Origin: Amycolatopsis mediterranei
GTDB lineage: Bacteria; Actinomycetota; Actinomycetes; Mycobacteriales; Pseudonocardiaceae
DNA: 64,000 nucleotides
NCBI RefSeq assembly: GCF_026017845.1
Contig: NZ_CP100416.1
Location: forward strand, 324,972 to 388,971
Direction of reading: 5' to 3'
Shown here in pieces: positions 1 to 7,812 of the stretch (position 1 is the first letter of the stretch; each line of letters begins with the position of its first letter). Under the pieces are notes generated by a model, which had not been told where the DNA came from, did not search any database, and saw only the letters and a list, made by a program, of their open reading frames with translations. Position numbers and translations under genes: made by a program.

Positions 1-408
1 GTCTGGCGCAAGACCGCCGAGGAGATCATCGACTCGCTCGCACGATATTGCCAACGAATTTCAGGCGCAGGACACTACTCGGCGTTCAACCTGGTCGCAC
101 TGACCCGGCTGGCGCAGATCGGCAAGCACGTCGGCGTCGACCTGTGGCACTACACCGCGCCGAGCGGCGCGACGCTGTTCGGCGCGGTCGACTTCCTGAT
201 CCCGGGCGCCACGCAGGGACAGTCGGCGTGGCCGTATCCCGAGCTGGACTTCCGGCCGTACGCGGCGCTGGACGTCCTGCACGCGGCGGCCGACGCGGGC
301 GACCGGGCGGCTCGCACGGCGCTTCCCCGGGTGCCGGTGGAGCCGGGCGGCGACCTCTACCCGGTGCGGCCGGCCCCGGAACAGCTCGACGACATTTCGA
401 CGTCCTGA
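1..408 (+). CDS. Alginate lyase family protein, C-terminal part
   Basis: The frame is open from base 1 to the TGA at 406-408, so only the last 135 residues are present. The segment HYSAFNLVALTRLAQIGK followed by VDLWHY and WPYPELDFRPY matches the end of the alpha/alpha-toroid alginate lyase domain (PF05426 type). In that family a conserved His-Tyr-Ser motif lies near the active site, and the enzyme cleaves uronate polysaccharides by beta-elimination. The signal peptide and first part lie outside the window. The gene converges on the protease gene and shares a strong hairpin with it. Family placement is fairly sure; the substrate cannot be told from this fragment. Confidence 0.75.
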   Translation, partial: VWRKTAEEIIDSLARYCQRISGAGHYSAFNLVALTRLAQIGKHVGVDLWHYTAPSGATLFGAVDFLIPGATQGQSAWPYPELDFRPYAALDVLHAAADAGDRAARTALPRVPVEPGGDLYPVRPAPEQLDDISTS

Positions 409-412
409 CGGC

Positions 413-448
413 GGAAAGGGCCCGGCCTTTCCCGGCCGGGCCCTTTCC
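413..448. terminator. Bidirectional hairpin between convergent genes
   Basis: A perfect 13-bp stem (GGAAAGGGCCCGG against CCGGGCCCTTTCC) with a 10-base loop starts five bases after the lyase stop and ends eight bases before the protease stop. It is well placed to end transcription from both sides. Confidence 0.85.
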
Positions 449-456
449 CGGCGGAA

Positions 457-1179
457 TCAGACGCCCGCCACCTGCGAAATCCAGCTGCGATAACGCGTGA
501 TGTTCGTGTACGCGGTGTTGTTCGACCGGTCGCTGGTCGACGCGACGCCGACCTGGCGGCCGGAAGCGAACATCGGGCCGCCGGAGTCGCCGCCGGCGGT
601 GATGCCGTTGACGCGGTTCGCGCACACGGCGACGCCACCGGTGTAGTCGCTGCAGCTGATCGAGTTCACCCGCACGGTCGCGACCTTCAGGTACCGCGAC
701 TGGCAGTTGATCTCCGAGCCGCACTGGCTGGTCGCGCCCCAGCCGTAGACCGAGACGTTCTGGCCGACCGAGACGTCGCCGACGCTGCCGAGCGGCGAGT
801 AGGTCGCGTTCACCGAGGTGGTGAGCCGGACGATGGCCAGGTCAGCGGACCCGGGGTACCGCGTGATGGTGGAGCCGGTGGCCGTCGTTCCGCCGCTCGA
901 CTGGTCCAGGCTGCCGATGCGGAACGTGTAGGTGCCGGAGCTGCTGACGCAGTGTTTGGCGGTGAGGATGTACTGCGGGGCGATGATCGTCGCGGTGCAG
1001 TTCTGCTGACCGTTGACGAACAGCCGCGCCGCCCAGGGCCCGCTGGTGGCGGTGCTGCCGCCGATGATCGACGGCTGGGCCTGCGGGGTGTTGTCGGCGG
1101 CCGCCGGACCGCCGAGGCCGACGACGGCCAGTGCGGTGCTCGCGGCCAGCAGGATGAACTTGCCGAATTTCACGCTCAC
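457..1179 (-). CDS. Secreted trypsin-like serine protease (S1 family)
   Basis: This is a 240-residue S1 peptidase with a complete catalytic triad: His76 in TAKHC, Asp113 in SADLAIV and Ser199 in GGDSGGP. A signal peptide with a basic start and hydrophobic core ends in AAA at about residue 28. A short propeptide leads to IIGG, so the mature chain should begin at Ile38. Six cysteines in the mature region suggest the usual disulfides. The enzyme probably degrades extracellular protein. It is a single-gene unit with about 165 bases between its start and the next gene upstream. Confidence 0.93.
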   Translation of the reverse strand: MSVKFGKFILLAASTALAVVGLGGPAAADNTPQAQPSIIGGSTATSGPWAARLFVNGQQNCTATIIAPQYILTAKHCVSSSGTYTFRIGSLDQSSGGTTATGSTITRYPGSADLAIVRLTTSVNATYSPLGSVGDVSVGQNVSVYGWGATSQCGSEINCQSRYLKVATVRVNSISCSDYTGGVAVCANRVNGITAGGDSGGPMFASGRQVGVASTSDRSNNTAYTNITRYRSWISQVAGV

Positions 1180-1344
1180 TCCTTTTCACGCGGGGGAGAA
1201 CCGCGTGGGGGAAAAGCCGGTGGGGACCGAACTCGAAGATTGTCCGAGTTTCCGGCGAATGTCCGGAACCGACGAAAGTCGCCGGTCGAATCCGTATTTA
1301 TTTCCCGGAGTGGGCTACGTGCAGTTCCCGTACTGTTCCGCTGC

Positions 1345-1755
1345 TCAGGCGGCGATCTTCACCGGTGCGGTCTTCCGCAGCCAGTACAGCCCGATGACCG
1401 GCAGCACGAGCGGGATGAACAGGTACCCCTCGCCGTAGACGGACCAGACGGTCGGGTGCCGGAAGGCGGCCGCGTCTACGAGGCTCAGCGTGCCGATCGT
1501 CAGCACGCCCAGCAACTCGGTCGAGCAGGCGACGAGGGCTACGCGCCACCAGCCGTCACCCCGGCGGGCCAGCGCGATCGTGGCGACGATGTAGACGGCC
1601 GCGGCGAAAGCCGAGAGCAGGTAGGCGAGCGGGGCTTCGTGGAACTTCGTGCCGATCTGGACGCCGGCCCGCGACGTCGCGGCCAGCGCGAAGATCGCGT
1701 ACACGGCGACGAGCACCCGCCCAGGGCCGCTGGCCGTCCTACGCTGTTGCTCCAC
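1345..1755 (-). CDS. Four-helix membrane protein
   Basis: The 136-residue protein has four hydrophobic stretches (about residues 13-30, 43-62, 70-92 and 108-128), a short basic N-terminus and a basic C-terminal end (WLRKTAPVKIAA). I do not recognise a named family. It overlaps the upstream gene by 17 bases, so the two are probably translated together and may form one integral-membrane unit. The role is unknown. Confidence 0.75.
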   Translation of the reverse strand: MEQQRRTASGPGRVLVAVYAIFALAATSRAGVQIGTKFHEAPLAYLLSAFAAAVYIVATIALARRGDGWWRVALVACSTELLGVLTIGTLSLVDAAAFRHPTVWSVYGEGYLFIPLVLPVIGLYWLRKTAPVKIAA

Positions 1756-2104
1756 TCCACACCTCGTTCAGTCGCAGCACCATCACCGGGATGGCCAGAC
1801 AGGCGATACCGAGCACGGCGGTGCTCGACCGGCTCCGCTCGGCCAGCGCCCAGGCGGCGCCGACGGGCAGCACGACCAGGCAGCCGATCAGGTAGGCCAG
1901 GTAGGTCGCCAGGCTGCCGGGCCGGTCACCGCCGGCGAGCAGCACGATCCCGATCACCAGCTGCACGACCAGCAGCAGTTCGATGACCGCGAGCGCGACC
2001 AGGAGCGGGTTGTCCGGAAGCCGGTTCCGAGCCGACTGGACGAAGCTCCAGAGCGCGACGAGCGTGGCAGCCACGGCGACCGTCACGGCGAATCCGAAGA
2101 TCAC
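1739..2104 (-). CDS. Four-helix membrane protein, first gene of a pair
   Basis: The 121-residue protein has four predicted membrane helices with short loops and almost no soluble part. It resembles its downstream partner in size and layout, so the pair could have arisen by duplication or form a heteromer. The start follows a purine-rich GGAGGAACGG sequence. No functional motif is visible. Confidence 0.75.
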   Translation of the reverse strand: MIFGFAVTVAVAATLVALWSFVQSARNRLPDNPLLVALAVIELLLVVQLVIGIVLLAGGDRPGSLATYLAYLIGCLVVLPVGAAWALAERSRSSTAVLGIACLAIPVMVLRLNEVWSGATA

Positions 2105-2548
2105 CCGTTCCTCCTTCCGGTCCGCCGGCCGTCAACTTACTCCGTGGTACCGGCGGGCCCGTCCGCCGAGGTGCCGCGAGCGTGGCGCGGACCACCACCG
2201 TGATCCGGCGTGGTCGGCGGGTCTTCACGCGGCGGGCACCCATCGGGAAAACTGATCACCGGGCGGCCTTGATGGCAATTTGCCAATTCGGTGGAATTTT
2301 CCGCCGGATCCGCTGGTGGACCTGCGGAAATGCCGGAAAGATCTTCACTTTTCGCCACTATGGTGTGGTACCCGGACTGGACAAAATCACCCTGGGTTCG
2401 GCTACCAGTCGGTAGGCGCCCTTTTTGCCTACCTCGGATAGCCCAGTTGAACCGCCGGGTTGGCGGATTGGCCCAGAGCTGTCCGGCATGGGGGAATACT
2501 CCTTGTCCCGGGGCAGTCATGCCCGGGTCGTACGGAGGGGTATCTCGG
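2105..2548. other. Non-coding stretch before lanthionine synthetase
   Basis: About 440 bases between the divergent membrane-protein pair and the lanthionine synthetase. The middle (about 2240-2400) is richer in A and T than its surroundings and probably holds the promoters. I searched all frames for a short Ser/Thr- and Cys-containing lanthipeptide precursor and found no convincing one. Confidence 0.5.
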
Positions 2549-5116
2549 ATGGACCTGCGCTACGAAGCATTTTGCTTCGCGGACCCGTTGTTCTACGACG
2601 AACTGCAGGAAAACGGCGCGCCGGTCGAGGATTTCACCCCGGCGCTCCCCGCGTCGGTCGCCGGGTGGGTCACCACCGATCGTGGTGTGTGGCGCGCGAG
2701 GCACCCCGACGGCCGTGTTCTTCCGGCCCAGGGCTGGCAGGTTCACGTTTCGGCCGGCCTGGGCAACGCGAGCCGCGTGCTCGCGCAGGTGTCCGAGTCC
2801 TGTACAGAGCACGCGGTCGCCCACAAGCACCTCCGCTCGCCGCTGACGTTGCTCGCCCGGAATTCGAAATACGCATCCGGCGACAGCGAGGTCGAGCTGG
2901 CGACCATTTACCCGGCCGACGACAACGAACTCGAGCGAGTGCTCATGGACCTGTCAACGCGGCTGGAAGGTGAGCACGGCCCCGGAATTCCGAGCGCCTT
3001 GCAGTACGGCGACGGACCCCTCTACGTGCGTTACGGCGGATTTGCCGAACAGTGGGTCGAGCACGATGGCAACCGCGTCCCGGCCGTCCGCAAGCCGGAC
3101 GGCCGGCTGGTACCCGAGAAACGGGAACCGACGTCCTCCATGCCCGACTGGGTCAAGCTCCCGACCTGTTTGCGAAGCAGCATCACCGCGCGCAAAGGGG
3201 GTGCCCGGACCCAGTTTCCTTACCGGATGGTGCGGCCACTACACGTCTCGAACGGCGGCGGCAGCTACCTCGCCGACCCGAAGGCGGGCGGTGACCAGGT
3301 CGTTCTCAAGGAGGCCCGCCCGTACGCAGGTCTCGACGAAGCGCGGATCGACGCCGTCGAGCGGCTGCGTCGAGAGCACGAGGTGCTCGGCCGGCTCGCC
3401 GGCATCCCGGGCGTGCCGAGGGCCGTCGAGTGGTTCACCGTTTCGGAGCGCCACTACCTGGCCGCGGAGTACCTGCCGGGTATCCCGCTGGCCGGCTGGC
3501 TGACCCGCAACTACCCCCTGACCAGGCGCAGCACGACGACCGTCGACCTCGCCGACTACACCCGCCGCGCGCTGGACATCGTCGAGGGAGTGGAGAAGGC
3601 GATCGGCGAAGCCCACGCTCGCGGCATCGTCCTGGGTGACCTGCACCCACAGAACATCTTGGTCGACGAAGACCACCACGACCGGATCTCCCTGACCGAC
3701 TTCGGGACGGCGTTCGACGCCGAGTCCGCCGACCGCCCGACACCGGGCACGCCCGGCTTCCGCGCACCGGCCGACCGCACCGGTTTCGCGGTCGACGAGC
3801 ACGCACTCGCAGCGTTGCGGCTGTGGCTCTTCCTGCCGCTATCGCCCGTGGCCGAGCTCGCTCCGGCGAAGCTGCGTCGCATCGCCGACTTCGTCGAACG
3901 CCGGTTTCCCCTACCCGAGGGGTACGCCGACGCCGCGGTCGCGGTACTGGCCCCGCGTGAAGTCCCCGTGGAGCCGACACTGGCCCACACCGAGCTCGAC
4001 CATGACAAACCGGACTGGTCGCTGGTCCGCAAGCAGATCGCCGAGGCGATCCTCGCCAGCGCGACCCCCTCTCGCCAAGACCGGCTGTTCCCGGGGGACA
4101 TCGAACAGTTCCGCGTCGGCGGTGCGTGTTTCGGGGTCGGGGCCGCCGGGGTGCTGCACGCTCTCAACGTCGCCGGGGCCGGCCGCTTCCCCGAGCACGA
4201 ACGTTGGCTGATCGAAGCGGTCCGCCGTGAGCCGCCGACCCGGCCCGGCTTCTACGACGGCAGCTCCGGCATCGCCTACGTGCTGGAGAACTTCGGGCAC
4301 CACGACGAGGCCGCCAAGCTGCTGGCGACGTCCACGCGGCTCGTCGAGCAGACAACCGACCACTCCCTGGAGAGCGGCTTGGCCGGCATCGGGCTGACGA
4401 TGCTGCACTTCGCGACGGTCCGCCAGGACAACGAGTTCGGACGCCAAGCGCTGACCACGGCCGTCCGGCTGGCCGAGGCGCTGGAGACCGCGGCGCCACC
4501 GGGGAACTCCGCCCGCGCCGGGCTGCTGGCCGGCTGGGCCGGGCCGGCACTGCTGTTCATCCGGCTCTTCGAGCGCACCGGCGAGTCGGCCTGGCTCTCC
4601 TTCGCCGACCAGGCACTGTGCCGCGACCTCGAAGAATGCGTCGAGGCCGACGACGGCTCGCTGCAGGTCCGCGACGGTGCGGCCCGCACGTTGCCCTACG
4701 CAGGCGTCGGCAGCGCCGGGATCCTCTTGGCCGCCGAGCAGCTGGCGCGGCATCGCCCGGACGCGGAGGCCGTCGACAGCCTCCCCGCCCTTCGTGAGGC
4801 GTGCCTCGGCGAGTTCGTCGCCCAGCCGGGCTTGCTCAACGGCCGGTGCGGACTGGCTGTCGCGCTGGCCGCGAACCCGGGCCCGGGGCAGCCGAGCCGT
4901 GCGGCGGCGATCGACCGGCACCTGGCGTGGCTGGCCTGGTATGCGGTGCCGTACAAGAACGGCCTCGCGTTCCCGGGCAACCGGTTGCTGCGGCTCTCGA
5001 TGGACGTCAAGACCGGCGGTGCGGGGATCCTCCTTTCTCTGGCTTCGCTCTTCGACGGCAATGAGGTGTTGCCGTTCCTGGGTGGCACGCCGATCGCTCC
5101 GGCGACCGGTCGCTGA
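2549..5116 (+). CDS. Class III lanthionine synthetase LanKC
   Basis: The 855-residue protein has three parts: an N-terminal lyase-like region (1-230), a Ser/Thr kinase-like domain (about 240-480) and a C-terminal LanC-like cyclase (about 520-855). The kinase part shows GDLHPQN at about residue 362 and TDFGTAF at about 383. The cyclase has GLAGIGL, GWAGPALL and GRCGLAVAL repeats but not the WCxG and CHG zinc-ligand motifs of class I, II and IV cyclases, which points to class III. Such enzymes phosphorylate Ser/Thr in a precursor peptide, eliminate phosphate, and add Cys to form lanthionine or labionin. The start at 2549 follows GGAGGGG. No precursor, protease or transporter gene is visible nearby. 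Confidence 0.9.
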   Translation: MDLRYEAFCFADPLFYDELQENGAPVEDFTPALPASVAGWVTTDRGVWRARHPDGRVLPAQGWQVHVSAGLGNASRVLAQVSESCTEHAVAHKHLRSPLTLLARNSKYASGDSEVELATIYPADDNELERVLMDLSTRLEGEHGPGIPSALQYGDGPLYVRYGGFAEQWVEHDGNRVPAVRKPDGRLVPEKREPTSSMPDWVKLPTCLRSSITARKGGARTQFPYRMVRPLHVSNGGGSYLADPKAGGDQVVLKEARPYAGLDEARIDAVERLRREHEVLGRLAGIPGVPRAVEWFTVSERHYLAAEYLPGIPLAGWLTRNYPLTRRSTTTVDLADYTRRALDIVEGVEKAIGEAHARGIVLGDLHPQNILVDEDHHDRISLTDFGTAFDAESADRPTPGTPGFRAPADRTGFAVDEHALAALRLWLFLPLSPVAELAPAKLRRIADFVERRFPLPEGYADAAVAVLAPREVPVEPTLAHTELDHDKPDWSLVRKQIAEAILASATPSRQDRLFPGDIEQFRVGGACFGVGAAGVLHALNVAGAGRFPEHERWLIEAVRREPPTRPGFYDGSSGIAYVLENFGHHDEAAKLLATSTRLVEQTTDHSLESGLAGIGLTMLHFATVRQDNEFGRQALTTAVRLAEALETAAPPGNSARAGLLAGWAGPALLFIRLFERTGESAWLSFADQALCRDLEECVEADDGSLQVRDGAARTLPYAGVGSAGILLAAEQLARHRPDAEAVDSLPALREACLGEFVAQPGLLNGRCGLAVALAANPGPGQPSRAAAIDRHLAWLAWYAVPYKNGLAFPGNRLLRLSMDVKTGGAGILLSLASLFDGNEVLPFLGGTPIAPATGR

Positions 5117-5395
5117 CCCGGGAATCACCACGACGGCCGGGCGGGCAGCCGCTGTTTGCCTCAGGCCGCACGCACGAACGTGAAGCGGCGCTTCACGTCC
5201 AGCCGCGTCCGCGAGCCGGGAGCTCGACGGCGGAGTCGACCTGGCCGGGCCGATCCAACCCACCGCTTCGCGTGCCTGGCTGGTGGCCCTTGTCCACCGC
5301 CAGTTGCTGGTCCGCGAACGCCGCCACCTGCTGCAGGTGCGTCACCGCCCAGAGTCGGGCGGCCGCTGCCTGCGGTAGTGGCGCGGGCCCGCCGC
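5117..5395. other. Non-coding stretch after lanthionine synthetase
   Basis: No frame here has a plausible start with a ribosome site and actinomycete codon pattern. I saw no precursor-peptide candidate. The stretch leads into the degenerate repeat block that starts near 5396. Confidence 0.4.
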
Positions 5396-5643
5396 CGGGA
5401 CGCCTTCCGGCGACGGGTCCGCTACCGAATACCAGGCCGACCGCGGTCGGGGTCGCAGTCGTCGGCGGGGCGCCTTCCGGCGACGACGCCGCGATCTCCT
5501 CCTGGCCACATGGGACGGTGGCGCGTCCGCTCCCGGGGCGTCTGCCGGAAGCGGACGCGCGACCACCGCTGTTTGGTCCACTTCGTGCCTGGGTGCCGGG
5601 ACCGTCGGCGGGACGCCTGCCGGCAACGGGCCCGGGACCACTC
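5396..5643. repeat. Four degenerate copies of a ~70-bp repeat unit
   Basis: A core close to CGCCTTCCGGCGACG, preceded by GGGAC or GGGGC, occurs at 5401, 5471, 5539 and 5614, at steps of 70, 68 and 75 bases. The core is itself a partial palindrome (CGCC/GGCG). All frames across the block give low-complexity Pro/Gly/Arg peptides, so it is probably not coding. It could be a REP-like array or a decayed repeat gene. Confidence 0.5.
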
Positions 5644-5741
5644 ACGAGCCGTCGGCTCACCTTTCTGCCGCCGCAACCGGATCGACGCCTAGGCCGCCAT
5701 CCGTGTTACCAGCCGATCCGGTGAGGAAACAGCTCGTCCAC

Positions 5742-5848
5742 TGTGGACCGATCTCATGTGCTTCCCAGCTTATCGCCGTCGAAGGGGTGCGGAACCCCTC
5801 GTGGCAAATCTGTGGACAACTCGCCGATTTTGGGTCGCCTGTGGACAA
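5742..5848. promoter_or_regulatory. Cluster of DnaA-box-like sites
   Basis: TGTGGACAA occurs at 5811-5819 and 5840-5848. Its reverse complement, TTGTCCACA, is the preferred DnaA box of Streptomyces. A weaker relative, TGTGGACCG, lies at 5742-5750. The two perfect sites are 29 bases apart in the same orientation. No replication gene is close, so this may be a DnaA-titrating or DnaA-regulated promoter site. Function is inferred. Confidence 0.45.
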
Positions 5849-5962
5849 CTCCGGCCGATCGGCCGGTTCTGTCGGTGCCGTGGTGCATGATCGGAAGTGC
5901 AGGAGGAACACGGCCCGGAATGGGGCACCGTCGGAAAGGAGGTGACACGGCGGCGGTGCACG

Positions 5963-6373
5963 TCATCCGGGCTGCAATGCCTCCAGCGCCTCGCGCAGCT
6001 TGCCGGAGACCGGTGTCGGCCGGCGGGACTCGCGGTCCACGAAGACGTGCACGAAGTGCCCTTCCGCGACCAAGGACTCGTCGGCTGCGTACATCCCGAT
6101 CTCGTAGCGGACGCTGGACTTCCCGAGGTGCGCCACCCGCAGCCCAACCCTCAACGAGCCAGGAAAGGACACCGATGAGTGATACGCGCAGTGCGACTCG
6201 ACGCACAGCCCGATCACCGCCCCGGCTTCGATGTCGAGGCCGCCCTGCTCGATGAGCCAGGTGTTGATCACGGTGTCCATCAGCGAGTAGTGGACGACGT
6301 TGTTGGCGTGCCCGTAGACGTCGTTGTCCTTCCAGCGCAACGGGATCGTCTGCCAATGCGGGTACTCGCTCAC
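5963..6373 (-). CDS. Hot-dog acyl-CoA thioesterase (4HBT type)
   Basis: The 136-residue protein starts with GTG at 6373, sharing GTGA with the stop of the upstream dehydrogenase gene. RWKDNDVYGHANN is the hallmark of the 4-hydroxybenzoyl-CoA thioesterase group, where the Asp is catalytic. The rest fits one hot-dog fold (SFPGSLRVGLRVAHLGKSS). It should hydrolyse an acyl- or aroyl-CoA ester in the cytoplasm. Coupled translation suggests a shared pathway with the alcohol dehydrogenase. The substrate is unknown. Confidence 0.87.
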   Translation of the reverse strand: MSEYPHWQTIPLRWKDNDVYGHANNVVHYSLMDTVINTWLIEQGGLDIEAGAVIGLCVESHCAYHSSVSFPGSLRVGLRVAHLGKSSVRYEIGMYAADESLVAEGHFVHVFVDRESRRPTPVSGKLREALEALQPG

Positions 6374-7665
6374 CACAGGGACACCGACTCGCGCAGGATG
6401 CCGGACAGATCGTCCGCGGACGCTTCGCGGGGTGCGGTGGCCAGCAAGCGCTGCTGCTTGAGGGTTCCCTCGACGAGGGAGTCCACATCGGACTCCGTGT
6501 AGCCGACGGCACCGATGCCGTCCGGGATGCCGATCTGCCGCATCAGGTCGATCAGCACCGCGGGCAGGTGGTCGGCGAAGTCGCCGGGCCACTCGAAGTC
6601 GGGGGCCAGCAGGCGGGCGACGCGCAGGTGGCGGTCCGGTGCCGCGTCGAAGGTGAAGCGGAACGCCGCGGGCGCGGTCAGCGAGACGGCCATGCCGTGC
6701 GGCACCATGGGTTCTTCGCCCGGATAACCGTCCGGGTGGAAATCCCTGACCTGACCGGCGATCGGGTAGGCGTTCGCGTGCGGGATGTGCACGCCGGCGT
6801 TGCCGAAGCCGAGGCCGGCGAACGTCGCGGCGAGGGCCATGGCCTCGCGGGCCTTGAGGTCGGCACCGTCGCGCACCGCAGCCGGGAGGGCCCACGACAG
6901 CAGCCTCAGCGACTGCTCGGCGAACATGTCGGCCAGCGGGTTCGAGCCGCAGTACGGCACGCGCTGCTCCGGGCGCTTGCGCTCGAACTCGGTGTACGGC
7001 TTGGCGGTGTAGCTCTCCGCGGCGTGGCAGAGGATGTCCATGCCGCTGGCGGCCGTCACCCCAGGCGGCTGGCTGACGGTGAGCCGCGGGTCGACGACGG
7101 CCAGGGTGGGGCGCAGCCGCAGGTGGCTGATCCCGCTCTTCACGCGCAGCGACAACACGTCCAGGACGCAGACCGTGGTGCTCTCGGAGCCCGTGCCGGT
7201 GGTGGTGGGCACCGCGACCAGCGGCTTCAGCGAGCGGGCCGGCGCGCGGCCGCCGCCGACGGGCGCGTTGACGTAGTCCATCAGCTCGCCGTCGTTGCTC
7301 GTCAGGAGGTTTGCCGCCTTGGCGGTGTCGATGGCGGACCCGCCGCCGACGGCCACGAAGGCGTCGTACGGACCGGTTCCGCGCGCGAAGTCGACCGCCT
7401 TCTGCATGCTGACATCAGTGGGCTCGACGTGGACGCCGTCGAAGATCTCGGTCTCGATGCCGTAGCCCGCGATGCCGTCGGCTATGCGGCGGGGCCAGGC
7501 TGTCGCGGCCACCTGCGGATCCGTCACGACGAGCACGCGGTGCGCGCCGTACTGGGTCAGGTCGTAGCCGATCTCGTCGCTGGCGCCGGTGCCGTACTTC
7601 AGCGCCGGTGCACCATAGGTAAAAACAGTTTCATGTTCGGTGGCGGCCAAGTCTGCGGTCCTCAC
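6370..7665 (-). CDS. Iron-containing alcohol dehydrogenase, hydroxyacid-oxoacid transhydrogenase-like
   Basis: A 431-residue group III metal-dependent alcohol dehydrogenase. It has the nucleotide-binding GGGSAIDTAKA and the metal-site motifs MDILCHAAESY, HIPHANAYP and PMVPHGMAV. Its length, the N-terminal TVFTYGAPALKYGTG and the GYTESDVDSLVEGTLKQQRL end are like ADHFE1/HOT enzymes, which pass hydride between a hydroxyacid such as 4-hydroxybutyrate and 2-oxoglutarate. It heads a two-gene operon with the thioesterase and is divergent from a ThDP enzyme gene. The exact substrate is an inference. Confidence 0.88.
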   Translation of the reverse strand: MRTADLAATEHETVFTYGAPALKYGTGASDEIGYDLTQYGAHRVLVVTDPQVAATAWPRRIADGIAGYGIETEIFDGVHVEPTDVSMQKAVDFARGTGPYDAFVAVGGGSAIDTAKAANLLTSNDGELMDYVNAPVGGGRAPARSLKPLVAVPTTTGTGSESTTVCVLDVLSLRVKSGISHLRLRPTLAVVDPRLTVSQPPGVTAASGMDILCHAAESYTAKPYTEFERKRPEQRVPYCGSNPLADMFAEQSLRLLSWALPAAVRDGADLKAREAMALAATFAGLGFGNAGVHIPHANAYPIAGQVRDFHPDGYPGEEPMVPHGMAVSLTAPAAFRFTFDAAPDRHLRVARLLAPDFEWPGDFADHLPAVLIDLMRQIGIPDGIGAVGYTESDVDSLVEGTLKQQRLLATAPREASADDLSGILRESVSLW

Positions 7666-7812
7666 TCCCTTGATCGGCTACCAATCGGTCAAAGCGGACA
7701 TTCGGCCTATCCTTGTCCGGTTTCGGTGAAGATCACTTGACTGCACTGAACGGTGCCCGCCTAAGCTCTCCTCATTAGATACCAACTGGGAGCGACCGTC
7801 GCCCAGACGGCC
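7666..7812. promoter_or_regulatory. Divergent promoter region
   Basis: The 147 bases between two divergent starts must hold both promoters. CTACCAATCGGTCAAAG (7679) and ATACCAACTGGGAG (7779) are similar half-sites on either side of the centre, so a common regulator is possible. No regulator gene is adjacent. Confidence 0.45.

Noticed and set aside
2182..2415. Possible lanthipeptide precursor ORF of 77 residues
   Set aside because: It is rich in Arg and Ile, lacks a Ser/Cys-rich core and a leader helix, and has no ribosome site; it is more likely chance.
5156..5724. Several long open frames after the lanthionine synthetase
   Set aside because: They are overlapping, low-complexity and without ribosome sites; the open frames follow from high GC and repeats.
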